A stretch of 64,000 nucleotides of DNA, taken from the NCBI RefSeq assembly GCF_963675165.1, contig NC_087378.1:6443205-6507204 (forward strand), written 5' to 3'. This DNA is from Halichondria panicea. Taxonomy: Eukaryota; Porifera; Demospongiae; Suberitida; Halichondriidae. Positions 1 to 12,069 of this stretch are shown in pieces. Numbering within the stretch: the first letter of the stretch is position 1; each line of letters begins with the position of its first letter. Made by a program: the position numbers and the translations under genes. The notes under the pieces are model-generated. The model saw only the letters and a list, made by a program, of their open reading frames with translations, was not told the origin of the DNA and did no database searches.

Positions 1-266
1 TTCAACAGAAGCCCTAAAACATGCTACATCTGAACACAATGATAAATCACCTTCCTTCCAGCAATCCAAGGAACACGACCCAGTTAGTGACAACGCCGTA
101 ATAGTAAGGGTTCACAAACACCTGAAAACAATGTGTGTGTGTGTGTGCACAGCATGGTTACCCACATTGGAAAGTAAATTGTGATACTTTCATGTCTCAA
201 CTGCTAGTTAATTGACATGTACACATGCAAAAATATAGTGATGTGTTCGTGGAACACTGAGCATAC

Positions 267-3200
267 CCTTCCTTCCTTCTTCATTTCCCTGGCATCCCTC
301 TTATTGGTATAGAACTCTATCGTATTGACCCCTATGGATATGAGGAACATGTTCCAGCCCCCCAGAATGGAGAGTGCAACTATAACCCCCAGACACACAA
401 ACCACTGTAAACACAGCATTGTGGCTTCTCCAGAGGTGCCGCGAGGGTACTCTGATGCCAATATGACACTGGAACGCTGTATGAGGGGTGGGATTAAATA
501 CTGCGTTAATTCATAATTAGACTACATTACATCATCTGTAATTGATCTGATTGGCTAAAAACAGTAGATTACATGGAAGCATAGGTAGTTATTCTACAGG
601 AAATGGGCGCATATTCTACAGGAAGTGGACACATATTCTACAGGAAATGGACGTATATTCTACAGGAAGTGACAAATAATTTGCAGGAAGTTCTCAAAAG
701 TTGGAATGAAATTTTTAGTGAAAGTGACAAGAAGATGACAAAAACATTATAAAAAACACAGAATGCAATAGTTTTTTCAGTCAATATCCATTCTTTCCAT
801 GTCCACTGTTGCTTTGTATTGCTTTTTCCAGTTGGGCATGGGCAGGGGGGCCAGGAAGCATCAAAAACACTTTAGTAGTCGCTTGACACTTTCTATTGAG
901 GTTCTATGGCGCTCCATTTGTTTCATTATTCAATAGTGAATAATATTGTCAATGGCGAAATATGTTGACAATGATGTAATGTGATTGTCAATAATTGTGT
1001 TACCTATTGTCAATGATTATCCGATTCATTGTCAATAACTATCGTCATGTTTGTCAATAATTGGGTGCCTATTGTCAATAAACTATCGTGATGTTGTCAA
1101 TAATTGGGTTGCCTGTTGTCAATGATTATCTGATTCATTGTCAATAATATCGTCATGTTTGTCAATAATTGTTGGAATTATTGTCAATAATTATCATCAT
1201 TATTGTCAATGATTGTTCAAAGTATTGCCAATAATTATTCACCCGTTTTTATTCGATGTCCCTGCTCCATTCCGGAATGGGTCACCATATTTTACTGCGC
1301 ATGCGCATGAACTACCAAGAGCCACGTGGCAGGAGTTGACTCACTGTACACGTACACAAAAAGACCAGAGATTAAAGACTTACTGCAATTAACTCACGAC
1401 CTCCCCAGAACACGTACTGCAGGAAGCTTTAGCAAGGGTCTTGAAGTCGAATGGCAGCCAACGAGCAGGAAGCTTACTATGTACATAGCTAGCTGGCCTA
1501 GTGTAGTATAATTTAATTTATATATATCAGAGTTATTTTACCTGAGCTTCCTGCTCGTTGGCTGCCATTCGACTTCAAGACCCTTGCTAAAGCTTCCTGC
1601 AGTACGTGTTCTGGGGAGGTCGTGAGTTAATTGCGGTAAGTCTTTAAAGTTCATGCGCATGCGCAGTAAAATATGGTGACCCATTCCGGAATGGAGCAGG
1701 GACATCGAATAAAAACGGGTGAATAATTATTGGCAATACTTTGAACAATCATTGACAATAAATGATGATAATTATTGACAATAAAATTGAGCAATCATTG
1801 ACAATAATGATGATACAGTTGAGCCTCGGTTATCCGAATCCCGGTTATCCGAATCCTCGATTATCCGAATGCTAGAGCATAGTGCAATCTGAGCATGCGC
1901 AGTAGGAAATTGCCCACGTGGCTGGCAAAAAGAAGGGTTTGATTATCCGAATATTTCACTTACCCGAATGGGCCCGGGGACAAAGGTGTTCGGATAACCG
2001 AGGCTCAACTGTAATTATTATTGACAATAATTCCAACAATTATTGACAAACATGACGATATTATTGACAATGAATCAGATAATCATTGACAACAGGCAAC
2101 CCAATTATTGACAACATCACGATAGTTTATTGACAATGAATCGGATAATAATTGACAATAGGCACCCAATTATTGACAAACATGACGATAGTTATTGACA
2201 ATGAATCGGATATCATTGACAATAGGTAACCCAAGTATTGACAATCACATTACATCATTGTCAACATATGTCGGCATTGACAATATTTTTCACTATTGAA
2301 TAATGAAACAAATGGAGCGCCATAAGGTTCCATGCCGGTCCAGTCTGCTCTATACCCCCTCCACTCCACCACAGTGCTTCATTCTTCTTCTTGTAGTGTT
2401 GCAGAGTCAGTTCTAGCATAGTTCTATGTTCTTTTTACAGGGTTTTGCAAAATCCTTGCAACAGGGCTAAACAGACACTGCAAAGACTTCCATATATGGA
2501 AGTCAACTGCTGACTATAATATTTTAGGTACAGGATTTTGCAGAGTTCTTGTAACAGGGCTAAGCAGACACAGCAATGACTTCCATATATGGAAGTCAAC
2601 TGCTGATTTTTTATTACTTTTATTATTGTACATGTGCAGGTATCTGTATTTTGAATTGAAAGATGTCCTGAAGCCTTAAGAGAGCATCAGCTTATTCACA
2701 AGATTTAATTAAGGTGGTGGGTGGTGCACCATGGAAATGCTTATCAGGGTGTCATTGAAAAGAGCAACAGTTCTGCACACAGTTGAAGCAAATTGTCTTG
2801 TCACCAACTTTACGACATTTCCACCTGGTACACCGTCCACCACCTTAAATCTTGTCAGGATGTCCTCCTGATCTTGTGATGCTCTCTTTTAGGCTCACAG
2901 GACAACTTTCAATTCAAGCCATTCAAATAATTATACACATACCAGGGTGTTATACAGGATTTTGAATTAGAGAGGGTACTTTGAAACATCACCAGAACAT
3001 TAAAAAAAAGGTCAACAGTTATTTCGATACCCTACCGCTATGGACACTCAAATACAACTGAGTACCTAAATGCACATTTTAGGGGGGGGGGAATTGGAGC
3101 CAGAGGAGGGATATAATCATATCCCTCCCCTGTATGAGCAGTATGACACCCTGCATACATACATGTACACACAATATTTTAAGTCAGCAGTTGACTTGAC

Positions 3201-6200
3201 TTCCATATATGGAAGTCATTGCTGTGTCTGTTTAGCCCTGTTGCAAGAATTCTGCAAAACCCTGTATGTGTCTGTTCTTTCCAGTATCTTCAGGAAGCGT
3301 TTCATAAGCTTTACTAAGTTTTACTGTAGTTTTTCGTTGTTTTGAAGCCCTTTTTCTGTCAACTGGTGTCTCTCACAGCTCCAGCTCGTCCAGCTCGCAC
3401 AAATTCAATTTCTGTTGCTACACACCAAACCTGGCTTTTTATAACCACGCCTCGCGCATGCGCAATGAAGTCCAAGTTAGATAGACCACACCCACTCGTA
3501 GAATATGCGTCTTAGTAACCGCCTTGGTTACGGTTAGATTCCCTCGGCTTTGCGCCTCAGGCTAACCGCAACCGCGGAGGTTACATAGACGCATATTCTA
3601 CTCTTAGGTGTAGTCTATCCTATACTTAAGGTTACATGTCATTAGAAGAGTACAACGTAATCATTTGCATGCTGAGACAATGCCTACAGCCCATGAAATG
3701 ATAAAAATCCAGGTGTGTAATGTAGCCTTGAGAATATGAAATTAGATAGGTTAGGTCAAGTGTTGTATTGGTAACATCAAGAATATCTAATAAGTACTCT
3801 ATGTCTGGAGGATTACAACAGTGCAAACACGTACCATGCCCAAGGTGTCCACAATGCTCTGTATGAACTCCTGCAGATGCAAGATCACTATGGTTTAACA
3901 ATGAATCATTTCAGACTACACTCACCGATCTGATGTCAAGAAGAACGTAGATGCGTGACCACCCGCTGTTGACGACAAACAGGGTCCCTAGCCACATGGA
4001 GACGATGAACATCATGAAGTAGCGATGGTTGTAGTGACCTATGCAGTTGAACATCCACGCTGAGCAGACACGGTCAAGGAGATCATATTACACAAAAGCA
4101 CCATACCACTGTGGTGGTAATCTACGTTTCTGTACACGCATACAATGCAAAAACATAGTGAGGTGTCTCTTGACTAATGGGTCAGGCTTACAGCAGCATT
4201 TCAGTTTTTTGAATTGCTGCTAAGCACTCACTGATCAGTGAGTGAGTGCCTACAAAAGATGCTTACATGTAGGTGTAATGGTTTACGAAGATGATGAAAC
4301 TAAAGACAAAATGCAATCTATACTACTAGTGAATGGTAGGATACGACAATGATGATCCATTTTAAGGACACAACTGTAGAGGATAGAAAAGCGTGATGCA
4401 ATCATCTTAGACATAAGTTATATGAAGAAATTAAGGCTATGAATTTACTACTCAGTAGATCCACTTACGCATTGCATATCCTACAGTGGTGGGCACGAGG
4501 CGGTTTGGGAGCCTTACCTGTTGGAGGAAAGGAAAATGTGAAAGGACATACAATTAAATATGAAATATTCAATGATTCATGATATTAACACAAGAGGATA
4601 AACTTCTCTAATTGCTATGGAATGCTTCAAATAGATATTGTTAGTACTGTACCTGAAACTACTACACACTCAACTAACAGAACTCACACGTGCGACAAAT
4701 CCTCCACCCTTTCTTCACTTCATCCTTGTTGGGATCAAAGTTCACAGGCTGTTCGGAAAAAGAGAAGTAACTGATTAGGAACTGCTTTCACATCACATGA
4801 TGCTACCAATGTATATCTCCCTAGAAATATTTTCACAGGTAGTGTTTGCGATTTCACTGTTTAGCTCATTTTGTGGATATTAAATTCTGCTAAAGTTGTG
4901 AAATTAATGTTTTTCATAGCGTTTCTAATTTACTCGTAAGCTTAAATGAGATTCATTGCATTTTCCAATTATCTGATTCGCAGAAATAGCAGAAATTAAT
5001 ACCCGCGAAAATATGTCAAGTAAATGGAGAAAACACCCATTAGAAAGCAAATTGGGGGTAGTTTCCAAATCCAAGCAAAGGGTTAAAGTGGAAGCCTACT
5101 CACCCTCGGGGCTTTACCGGGACTTGTGCACACACCACTGAAGTAATTGAAGCAGATCATAACCAGGATATAGTGACCGTAGATCACATAGAGTGTGAAC
5201 ATGAGAGGGTGTTGTGTAGCGTAGAGGAAGGGGACGACACAGATGTAGTAGGTTCCGACAACCATGGAGATACCGCACAGTACCAGGATGAAGCAAAACT
5301 GTGTGTATATAAGTGTGAAGGGTTATCCTGAATTCAAATGTCAGAAACATGGCGTACATACAACTATTTAAAGCTAGGCAGGGTGTCATACCGGATTTTG
5401 AAGTAGAGGGGGGAAATAAGGCACACAGAGTGTGTCGTCGGCTAGGGGAACCCAGGGACATGTCACTCTGGAAATTTTTTTTGGTTAATTACAGGTGCTG
5501 GTGAGTTTTGGGGCTGCCTTTGCATATACATGTAGAGTAAACCACCGATTACCGAACACATGCTCGAGAAAAGCGGCTCAGAGCACTAAGCTGATAGTAC
5601 TTAGGTATGACGCTCTATTCAAGTCCGAGCTCACGGCCAACAAAAAGCTTTCTCGGTGGAGTGACAAGGCCAAACATTCAACTATTGGAATTCGAACATA
5701 GCCACAATTCTTGGAACTCTCTCTCTCTCTCTCGTATCAACAGAAGGCTGTAAACAGCTAGCTACAATGCATGATCGTAACATACTACTAGTAAAGTACG
5801 TACAATTCTGGTTTTGAGGTCTGACTGCAAGCCGATAATATAATGGTGGCATCTTGAAGAGGTGCAGTATTGCCATCAAAATCCAAACGATTATTGCTTT
5901 TTTCTTTAGTTTAGCCATGACATAAGAGTGCAACTACCACTCGTCTGCTGTCACGCGACTTAGCAAGGCAGGCTCCTAGGAGACATGAAAAAAAAAGGTA
6001 TTAATCATTCAGATACTGCACTTTTTCAAGAGACTGCCATTATCTAATGGCTTGCAGTCAGACCTCAAAACCAGAGCTGTACATAGTTTACTAGTTGTAG
6101 ATTACGGTCTGCATTGTAGCTAGCTGTTTAGAGCCTTCATTCCGTTTAGAGCCTTCATTCGATACGAGAGAGAGAGAGAGACACCCTGTCCAGACGTACA

Positions 6201-6512
6201 CTGTGAATCTACTTTTATACACAACATTCAGACATAGCGCACAGCTAGCTAGGAACACATAGGCCTACCCACATGTACACACACACACACACCCACACTT
6301 GGCTGGATTTTTAGGCAACTCACCACTCCTACGAAGTACACTCCTCTCTCGCATTTCTCTAGCACAGGAGAGAAGAATGCAGAGCACCAGTCCATATGAC
6401 GCCCACCAGGACTTCTTGTTAGTGATAGGACAGGTAGACAGAATGCTCTGAATGGATTGTAAATCCTCCTACAGCATCGGGAAATTCCTGACAGCATCCC
6501 CATCTCTTTCAA
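267..6512 (-). CDS. ZDHHC16: ZDHHC16-like DHHC palmitoyltransferase, 7 exons, 3' end off window
   Basis: Membrane S-acyltransferase that would attach palmitate to cysteines of target proteins, probably at ER/Golgi membranes. Exons I infer from splice sites and frame: 6324-6512, 5104-5298, 4688-4748, 4469-4517, 4345-4373, 3926-4059 and 267-476. Together they give 867 nt, 289 codons, all phases agreeing. Exon 2 encodes two membrane spans, and exons 3-6 the Cys-rich domain: CRTC, KPPRAHHCRIC, CVLKMDHHCPW (catalytic DHHC present), then NCIGHYNHRYF and a third span. The 267-476 exon gives a fourth span and ends in KKEGR at a GT donor. CVLKMDHHCPW and the later NKRDAREMKKEGR match ZDHHC16 best among mammalian DHHC proteins. 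The chosen start is the first ATG of the open frame at 6512; a second ATG lies three codons further in. The C-terminus continues left of base 1. Intron 6 is 3.4 kb and full of repeats. Confidence 0.8.
591..682. repeat. 22-bp tandem repeat, four copies
   Basis: The unit begins ATTCTACAGGAA and repeats at 591, 613, 635 and 657, exactly 22 bp apart, with small differences. It lies in the long intron of the palmitoyltransferase gene. No coding or regulatory role is visible. Confidence 0.75.
905..2324. mobile_element. 1.4 kb foldback (long inverted-repeat) element with ATTGTCAATAAT subrepeats
   Basis: Two arms of roughly 570-600 bp are inverted copies: left about 905-1475, right about 1541-2324. 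The ends read TATGGCGCTCCATTTG and its complement, flanked by AGGTTC at 899-904 and 2325-2330, a likely 6-bp target duplication. Each arm carries many copies of an ATTGTCAATAATTR-like motif. The inner arms share a conserved block with CATTCCGGAATG and GCGCATGCGCA. The spacer between the arms is about 65 bp. About 60 bp near 1310-1370 occurs only in the left arm, and a 196-bp element is nested in the right arm. No transposase is visible, so it is non-autonomous. Confidence 0.85.
1816..2011. mobile_element. 196-bp TA-flanked MITE nested in the foldback
   Basis: Terminal inverted repeats begin CAGTTGAGCCTCGGTTATCC and end with the complement. TA dinucleotides flank both ends (1814-1815 and 2012-2013). 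A TA duplication plus CAGT...ACTG ends fits the Tc1/mariner/pogo superfamily. It interrupts the right arm of the surrounding foldback, so it inserted later. Confidence 0.85.
2438..3264. mobile_element. 827-bp TA-flanked TIR element, CAGGGTTTTGCA family
   Basis: The ends are CAGGGTTTTGCA and TGCAAAACCCTG, flanked by TA at 2436-2437 and 3265-3266. The left terminal segment, including CTTCCATATATGGAAG, is present twice in direct orientation (about 2438 and 2524) and once inverted near 3180-3262. Inner inverted arms lie at about 2650-2730 and 2810-2920. Shorter members of the same family lie in the MTMR9-like fragments near 36.9, 49.4 and 62.2 kb. It is non-autonomous. Confidence 0.8.
3476..3633. 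repeat. Hairpin element with GC-rich tip
   Basis: Inverted arms of about 50 bp: the left contains TAGATAGACCACACCCACTC and GAATATGCGTC, the right their complements. The tip is GC-rich (CCTCGGCTTTGCGCCTCAGG). It is intronic and resembles a small MITE. Confidence 0.65.
5700..6185. mobile_element. Foldback element in intron 1 of the palmitoyltransferase gene
   Basis: Imperfect inverted arms of about 150 bp (5700-5870 and 6015-6185). Both contain GGTTTTGAGGTCTGACTGCA and a CT/GA-rich outer end (CTCTCTCTCTC against GAGAGAGAGAG). A small open frame in the left arm (about 5800-5930) could look like an exon, but it cannot be spliced in phase to the next exon. Confidence 0.65.
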
Positions 6513-6770
6513 AGGTAGCTTACTAGCTAAGGGAGAGAGCTAGAGAGAGTGCAGTGAGCGAGAGAGTGCAGTGAAAGCTAGAGAAGAGTACGAGTAGCCA
6601 TAGTCTAATGATCGTTGCATTTAGAAATAGAAATTAATGAGAGTGGGTGTTGAAGTGTAGAATCTAAGGGGTGGGGCTGCTTGCCCTTTTGACTAACAAC
6701 ACAAATCAAGCAAATTTATTCTGCTCTCCTGCTTACCGGCTATACAGGCAACTGATGTACTACCATGACA
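6513..6770. other. Intergenic segment upstream of the palmitoyltransferase gene
   Basis: It lies between the start of the minus-strand palmitoyltransferase gene and the plus-strand GH35 fragment. It has GA-rich stretches (GAGAGAGCTAGAGAGAGTGC). No clear TATA box was identified. It presumably holds the ZDHHC16-like promoter. Confidence 0.4.
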
Positions 6771-7537
6771 TGCCCAAAATAGGGGACTCAGTAAAGTATG
6801 ACAACAGGAGCTTTATTCTGGATAGCAAGAGGACCTTCCTTCTCTCAGGCCGGAGCTGTACACTACCCTAGAATTATGCAGGACGAGTGGGAGACAGTCT
6901 TCAATGAGAATGGATTGAAAATGGTTCAGACTTATATTTTCTGGAATTTGCACGAGCCAGTGAGAGGCAATTATGATTTCAAGAATTTCCTCCACTTTGT
7001 TGAGCTGGCAGAGAAAGCTGGGCTGTTCGGTCACACTGAGGATTGGCCCATTTGTTGCTTCTGAATGGGATTATGGTAAGCAGAGGTGGGGTTGCTTTGT
7101 AGCCGCCATACAAGCCACAATGTGTAGTGTCTTAGCATGTGTTGCATGACTATGATGTCATCTAGGGGATTAGCCCATACTGTCAGTGGTTAGCCTCGAT
7201 CCGAGGCCGCACTATCATCAGGGAAGTGGCCTGCGAAGGAGGCTAGTCAGTGGTTGTCGGTAGCTAACCACTTCTAACCAAAAATGTGTGTTTCACCGAA
7301 AGTAATTGATGTTATCATCAACAGTCAATGTACTTCCTCAGTGATTAAGAGGATTAAAGGTCACAACATTTGTTGTTGAATATGTAAATACGTACTCGTG
7401 AATGCACATGATTATGTACTGCTGTTAATTACACCTGCAGGTGGCATACCTCACTGGATTAATGAGATACCGGGCATGGAAGTACGAACAAGCACTCCTG
7501 CTTGGGAACTGAAGCGAAATGAGTCGTTTCTTCAAAG
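6771..7537 (+). pseudogene. GH35 beta-galactosidase pseudogene fragment
   Basis: Two exon remnants of a glycoside hydrolase family 35 enzyme, which in working form removes terminal beta-galactose in the lysosome or secretory pathway. Remnant 1 (6771-about 7073) reads KYDNRSF, FLLSG, HYPRIMQDEWE, QTYIFWNLHEPVRGNYDF and then GPFVASEWDYG, ending at a GTAAGC donor. Remnant 2 (about 7441-7537) starts after a CAG acceptor with GIPHWINEIPGMEVRT. The frame shifts within FLLSG/AVHYP near 6848-6855 and again near 7027 (one extra G). A few residues are missing before NGLK, and remnant 2 has no donor. The rest of the enzyme, including the second acidic catalytic residue, is absent. It is clearly a dead fragment. 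Confidence 0.8.
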
Positions 7538-8847
7538 ATAGGATTATTATCCGGGTGAGCTAATAGAAATTAACCACACCCATGACGTTTCAATGATCGA
7601 AGCAAATCTCCATTAGCTAGCTCGATTGTTTGCGCTTATTAACCAGAATATACGGTAGTTTAGTAAGGTGTATCTTAATGACTTTTTGCATTTTGAGTGG
7701 GCAGATCAAAGGAAACACTGTGCCAATATCTGTGCCAATATCTGCCACAGGTCAAGCCTTGAACTGTGCCACTATGTAGATACTGGCATAGTGTGGCTGA
7801 AGTTACCTAAAGCCCACCCTCCACCCAGTAACCTAAAACGGTCCCTTTTATAGTAGTATAACACTGTCAACAGATTCAGTGGTAGGCAAAAAACGTTTTT
7901 CATGCGTCTGGGTGCATTCCACAGCCACCACAAGTAGTTGAAACTAGTTGTCCTATAAAAGGAGTGATGTGTACCGGAAAGGAATGCACAAGGAATGCAA
8001 CAAATCAGTTGTTACACAGCTCACTCGTGCGCACATTGGATATATTGGCTCAGTAGTGCCTTTGCCCTCGAGGCCTACGGCCCTCGGGCCTAAGTCACTA
8101 CTGAGCCAATATATCCATGTGTCACAACTATAACCTATATCTACAGAATTGGTGTGAACTCTAGTGGAGGGTTAGGGCCGCCGGTAAACTAAGCCATGGG
8201 TTCTACTATAGTGAGTGAGTGCCAGGTTTTGGATACATGTCAGTTATAAACCAAGCTCCTGGCTAGTCTCGGGCCAGACCTAATATCTCGGGAGCAAAAT
8301 CAAGTAGAGCTGGGATTAGGTCTGGAGACTCCTTGTGCTCTACTTGAATGTGCATGGCCAGAGTCAATGAAATGCGAGTATTGCCTCTGTGGAATTTGGA
8401 TAGAGCCAATGAAATGAGTACATCTACTCCTTATTTAAACCTCCAATGTCACAAGTCTCTTATTGGAAATGCTGCAAGAGTCTCTAGACCTTTTCACCCT
8501 ACCCCCCCCCCCCCCCCCCCTGAGAAAAGGTATGGCGTCCAAACTAACTCCTGCCATGCATTTACAGCTATCACTGCATGCGCAGCACTGACACCTATCA
8601 CTAATTTGCTGTCACTCTGTATCTGACTGTAGCTACGTAAAACTAGTACTAGTAGATTACTCTCATCAATCTGTGTGAAATTGTGGTAATAGGTTATCAT
8701 ATAATTGTTAATGTTGAAATTGTAATGATTATAAAATCCAAAATACAGTTATAGTACATGCATATAGCTACGTACATATCACAGCGGTCTATTGTTTTTT
8801 CTCTAGTTAGCTACAAGATAATAGTTAAGTCCAGCCATGTTCTGAAA
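7538..8847. other. Intergenic region without recognisable genes
   Basis: No open frame here has family features. It contains the hairpin at 8035-8121, a smaller hairpin near 8270-8340 (AGTCTCGGGCCAGACCTAAT with a near-complement), a poly-C run at about 8503-8521, and the 3' flank of sushi gene A. Confidence 0.5.
8035..8121. repeat. Hairpin with near-perfect arms and GC-rich loop
   Basis: GGATATATTGGCTCAGTAGTG is followed by a GC-rich tip (CCTCGAGGCCTACGGCCCTC) and then the complement of the arm. It looks like a small foldback; no gene is associated with it. Confidence 0.7.
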
Positions 8848-11800
8848 TCAGTAATACTGTGGTTGACACACTGGTGTTTCTCCAGACCAGTGACCGTTCT
8901 CCAAACACACACGGTGCTGCGCCCCTTTCTTGCTAAAGGCATAGCCGTCATCGCAATAGTAGGTAGCTACTGCTCTATAGTTAGTGCTCTCAAATGACAC
9001 GTAACCATAGACAGGCTTAGGCGGTCGACCACATCCTTGCTCTGCAGGGACCAAGAGAGGCGATAAAAACTGAAGTAATTCATTCAGTCCATTCAGTATT
9101 GTGTTTTAGCATTCAGCAAAATCTTACCTTTACAGACAGGAGCTTGCCCTGACCAATGTCCAGTGGTTAAGCATCTTCTCACTCTCCCTCCCACAAGTTG
9201 GAACCCCTTATTACAGTTGTAGTATGCCACGTGGTCCAGTGTAGTCCCAGTCTGACGAACACTACCATAATTTGGATTATGAAGGTCTGGACAACTAACA
9301 GCTATACAGGGAAAAGATATCGATTTCAATACTAGTAGCACTTTTTGTTTTCCCTTACGTTTACAAAATGGTTCTTCTCCTGACCATTGTCCGGTGGTTA
9401 AGCATTTTCTCACTGACACTCCAACCAGAACAAATCCATCAAAACACTCGTGTGTGGCTGTGGATCCAACTCCGAGGCCAGTTCCAGTGATTTTCGCGTT
9501 CACAATAGGTGACAGTAATGGACATTTGATAGCTGTAGAAAAACAATTATAATCACATGCAGTTCATGCACAATGTTGTAACAGCTGGTCGGAGATATCG
9601 CTAACGGCAACACTGCCCCTCAGGTTGAAGGGTGAAATAAGTATAGTACGCTGATTATACGCATGGTAGCTATTTACGTTTACAAGCGGGTGCCCTTCCT
9701 GACCACTGTCCTGAATGAAGACACTGTCTACTTGATTCCCCCACCAGCAAAAATCCATCATTACATTGGTAGTTTGCTGATGAGCCTGGTTGCTGTCCCG
9801 TGGTGCTCACACGACCATAGAAAGGGGGGGTCAGTTTTGGGCAAAGCACAGCTTGATTAAGGAAGAAAACAGGAATTGTAAAAAATCAAGATGCATAAAT
9901 CTACCAGCTTACAGTTGCATGTAGGTGCTTTTCCGGACCAGTCTCCGGAAGATTGACAATATCTTGTAGATGCCCCAACTAGCAAGAAGCCGTCATTGCA
10001 CTGGTATGTTGCAGTTGATCCAACTTGTAGACCACTGACACTGACACTTCCATACGATGGAGCAGACAGTTTCGGACAACGAACAGCTAATAATTATGCA
10101 AGCAAAAAGTCGAAGGGGTATTGGCTTTCAGGTGTATAACTCACGATTGCAAATAGGTGCCTCTCCAGACCAGTCCCCATACTGTTGGCAGTATCTAGAT
10201 GACGATCCAACTAGCAAGAAGCCGTCATCACACTGGTATGTTGCAGTTGATCCAACTTGTAGACCGCTGACACTCACACTTCCATACGATGGAGCAGACA
10301 GTTTCGGACAACGAACAGCTAATAATTATGCAAAAAGTCAAAGGGGTAAATTGGATTTCAGGTGTATTAACTCACGATTGCAAATAGGTGCTTCTCCAGA
10401 CCAGTCCCCATACTGTTGGCAGTATCTAGATGACGATCCAATGAGCAAGAAGCCATCATCACACTCGTATGTTGCAGTAGATCCAACCTCCAGTCCACTC
10501 ACAGTTACACTTCCGTAGCTTGGAGCAGACAGTTTTGGACACCGAACAGCTATGAACAAATGATTAATTTTGCTAAACACGTAAACGGTGCATCCAAAAA
10601 TAAAATCTGAGGAAAAAAGGAAACAGAGGAATCGAGTCCATGTCTTTAGTCTACTTAATAAATTGGGTACCGTACCTAAACCACTAAGCCATCCACTCAG
10701 CACACCAGTATCTTATACTTTAATTGATCATGAATGTAGAATAATACAAGCTAGTGCCATCAACCGAAGCTAAGTTGTAACTCACTTCTACAAGTAGATG
10801 CTTCTCCTGACCATTCTCCAGTAGGGAGGCAGTATCTTGTGATTGTTCCGACCAGCAAAAAGCCATCATTACACTCGTATGTAGCACTTGATCCAACTTC
10901 TAGTCCAGTGACACTGACCCTTCCATATGATGGAGCAGAGAGTTTTGGGCAGAAGATAACTATAGAACCACGTGCATCGTCAACATAAATATATCGTGTA
11001 TAGTGATGAATTTGCTTACTTTCACGCTTGCAAGAAGGTGCTTCTCCAGACCAATCTCCCGAAGAAAGACAGTGTCTTGTAGAAACTCCAACCAGCAAGA
11101 AACCATAATTACACACATATGTTGCAGTCGATCCAACTTGTAAACCAGTAATGCTTACACTGCCGTACTTTGGAGACAGTAAAGTCGGACAACGATTAGC
11201 TGTAATAAAAGAGAGTGATACACAGTCAATTATTAGTGACGGTATTTAAGCCATGCAACATTAACTGACGTCTGCAGGTAGGTGCCTCTCCAGACCAGTC
11301 TCCTGTTGGCAGACAGTATCTAGTTGTTGTTCCAACGAGTAAAAATCCATCATTACAGTCATAACTGGCTGAGGATCCAACCGCTAGTCCAGTAACACTA
11401 ACACTTCCGTATGATGGAGATGACAGTTTGGGGCAAAGGACAACTGTAATCAATCACATTCACATTTAACATGATTATTGATCAATTAATACCAACTAAC
11501 CTCTACGCTTGCAAAAAGGTGCTTCTCCTGACCAGTCTCCAGAGGAAAGACAATGTCGTGTAGATTCTCCTACCAGCAGGAACCCATTATTGCACTCATA
11601 ACTGGCGGCTGACCCAATTCTTCGTCCACTGATACTCACAGTCCCATATCTGATGGTTGGTAGTCTAGGACAAAGAGTTACTGCAAGAAAAAAGTTTGGC
11701 ATAATATTTTAAATGCCATGCAATTCACAGTAAACTTACTTTTGCAAGTTGGAATTGGCGAGGACCAATATCCTTGATGAGATGTTTTGTCCAGTAAGCA

Positions 11801-11974
11801 GGTTGCTATTCTCTCTCCAATTAGTACAGAGCCTTTTGGACACGAATAGGTGATTCTGCTTCCGATAGCATACTGCTTTGTGGACTTTTCCTGGGGGGAA
11901 ATGCAGTAAGGAACATAGCTAGCAGATGCAGCCACAGCACAGAGTAGCAAGCAGACAATTATTTTTACTGCCAT
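8848..11974 (-). CDS. Sushi gene A: secreted multi-CCP protein, 12 exons
   Basis: Predicted 726-aa secreted protein, one sushi/CCP domain per exon. Exons: 11740-11974, 11501-11680, 11270-11443, 11020-11199, 10786-10959, 10376-10549, 10145-10318, 9913-10086, 9678-9851, 9359-9532, 9128-9301 and 8848-9041 (stop). Lengths are 174 or 180 bp inside, all phase 1-1. Exon 1 starts MAVKIIVCLLLCAVAASAS, a clear signal peptide, then a diverged CCP. Inner modules repeat the pattern CPKLSAPSYGSVSV, ATYECNDGFLLVG, RYC, DWSGEAPTC (four Cys plus Trp). The last exon opens GCGRPPKPVYGYV and ends CQPQYY with no membrane span or GPI-like tail. An in-frame ATG lies upstream of the chosen start, but only the chosen one places the hydrophobic signal at the N-terminus. 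CCPs bind proteins or glycans; the actual role is unknown. Confidence 0.85.
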
Positions 11975-12034
11975 CTTTATGAGAATTATCCTTCCTTCCA
12001 GTAAATGTATAACTACCCCATATAGCTGTTGCAG

Positions 12035-12042
12035 TTTATATA
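12035..12042 (-). promoter_or_regulatory. TATA box of sushi gene A
   Basis: TATATAAA on the minus strand, about 60 bp upstream of the chosen ATG at 11974, a normal TATA distance if the 5' UTR is about 30 nt. Confidence 0.55.
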
Positions 12043-12069
12043 GTAGTTGACAGCTACTATTCAATACAT

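Noticed and set aside
5800-5933. Open frame starting MAKLKKKAIIVWILMAILHLF as a first exon of the palmitoyltransferase gene
   Set aside because: No donor at its end fits the phase-0 exon at 5104-5298, whereas 6324-6512 does. It also lies inside a foldback arm.
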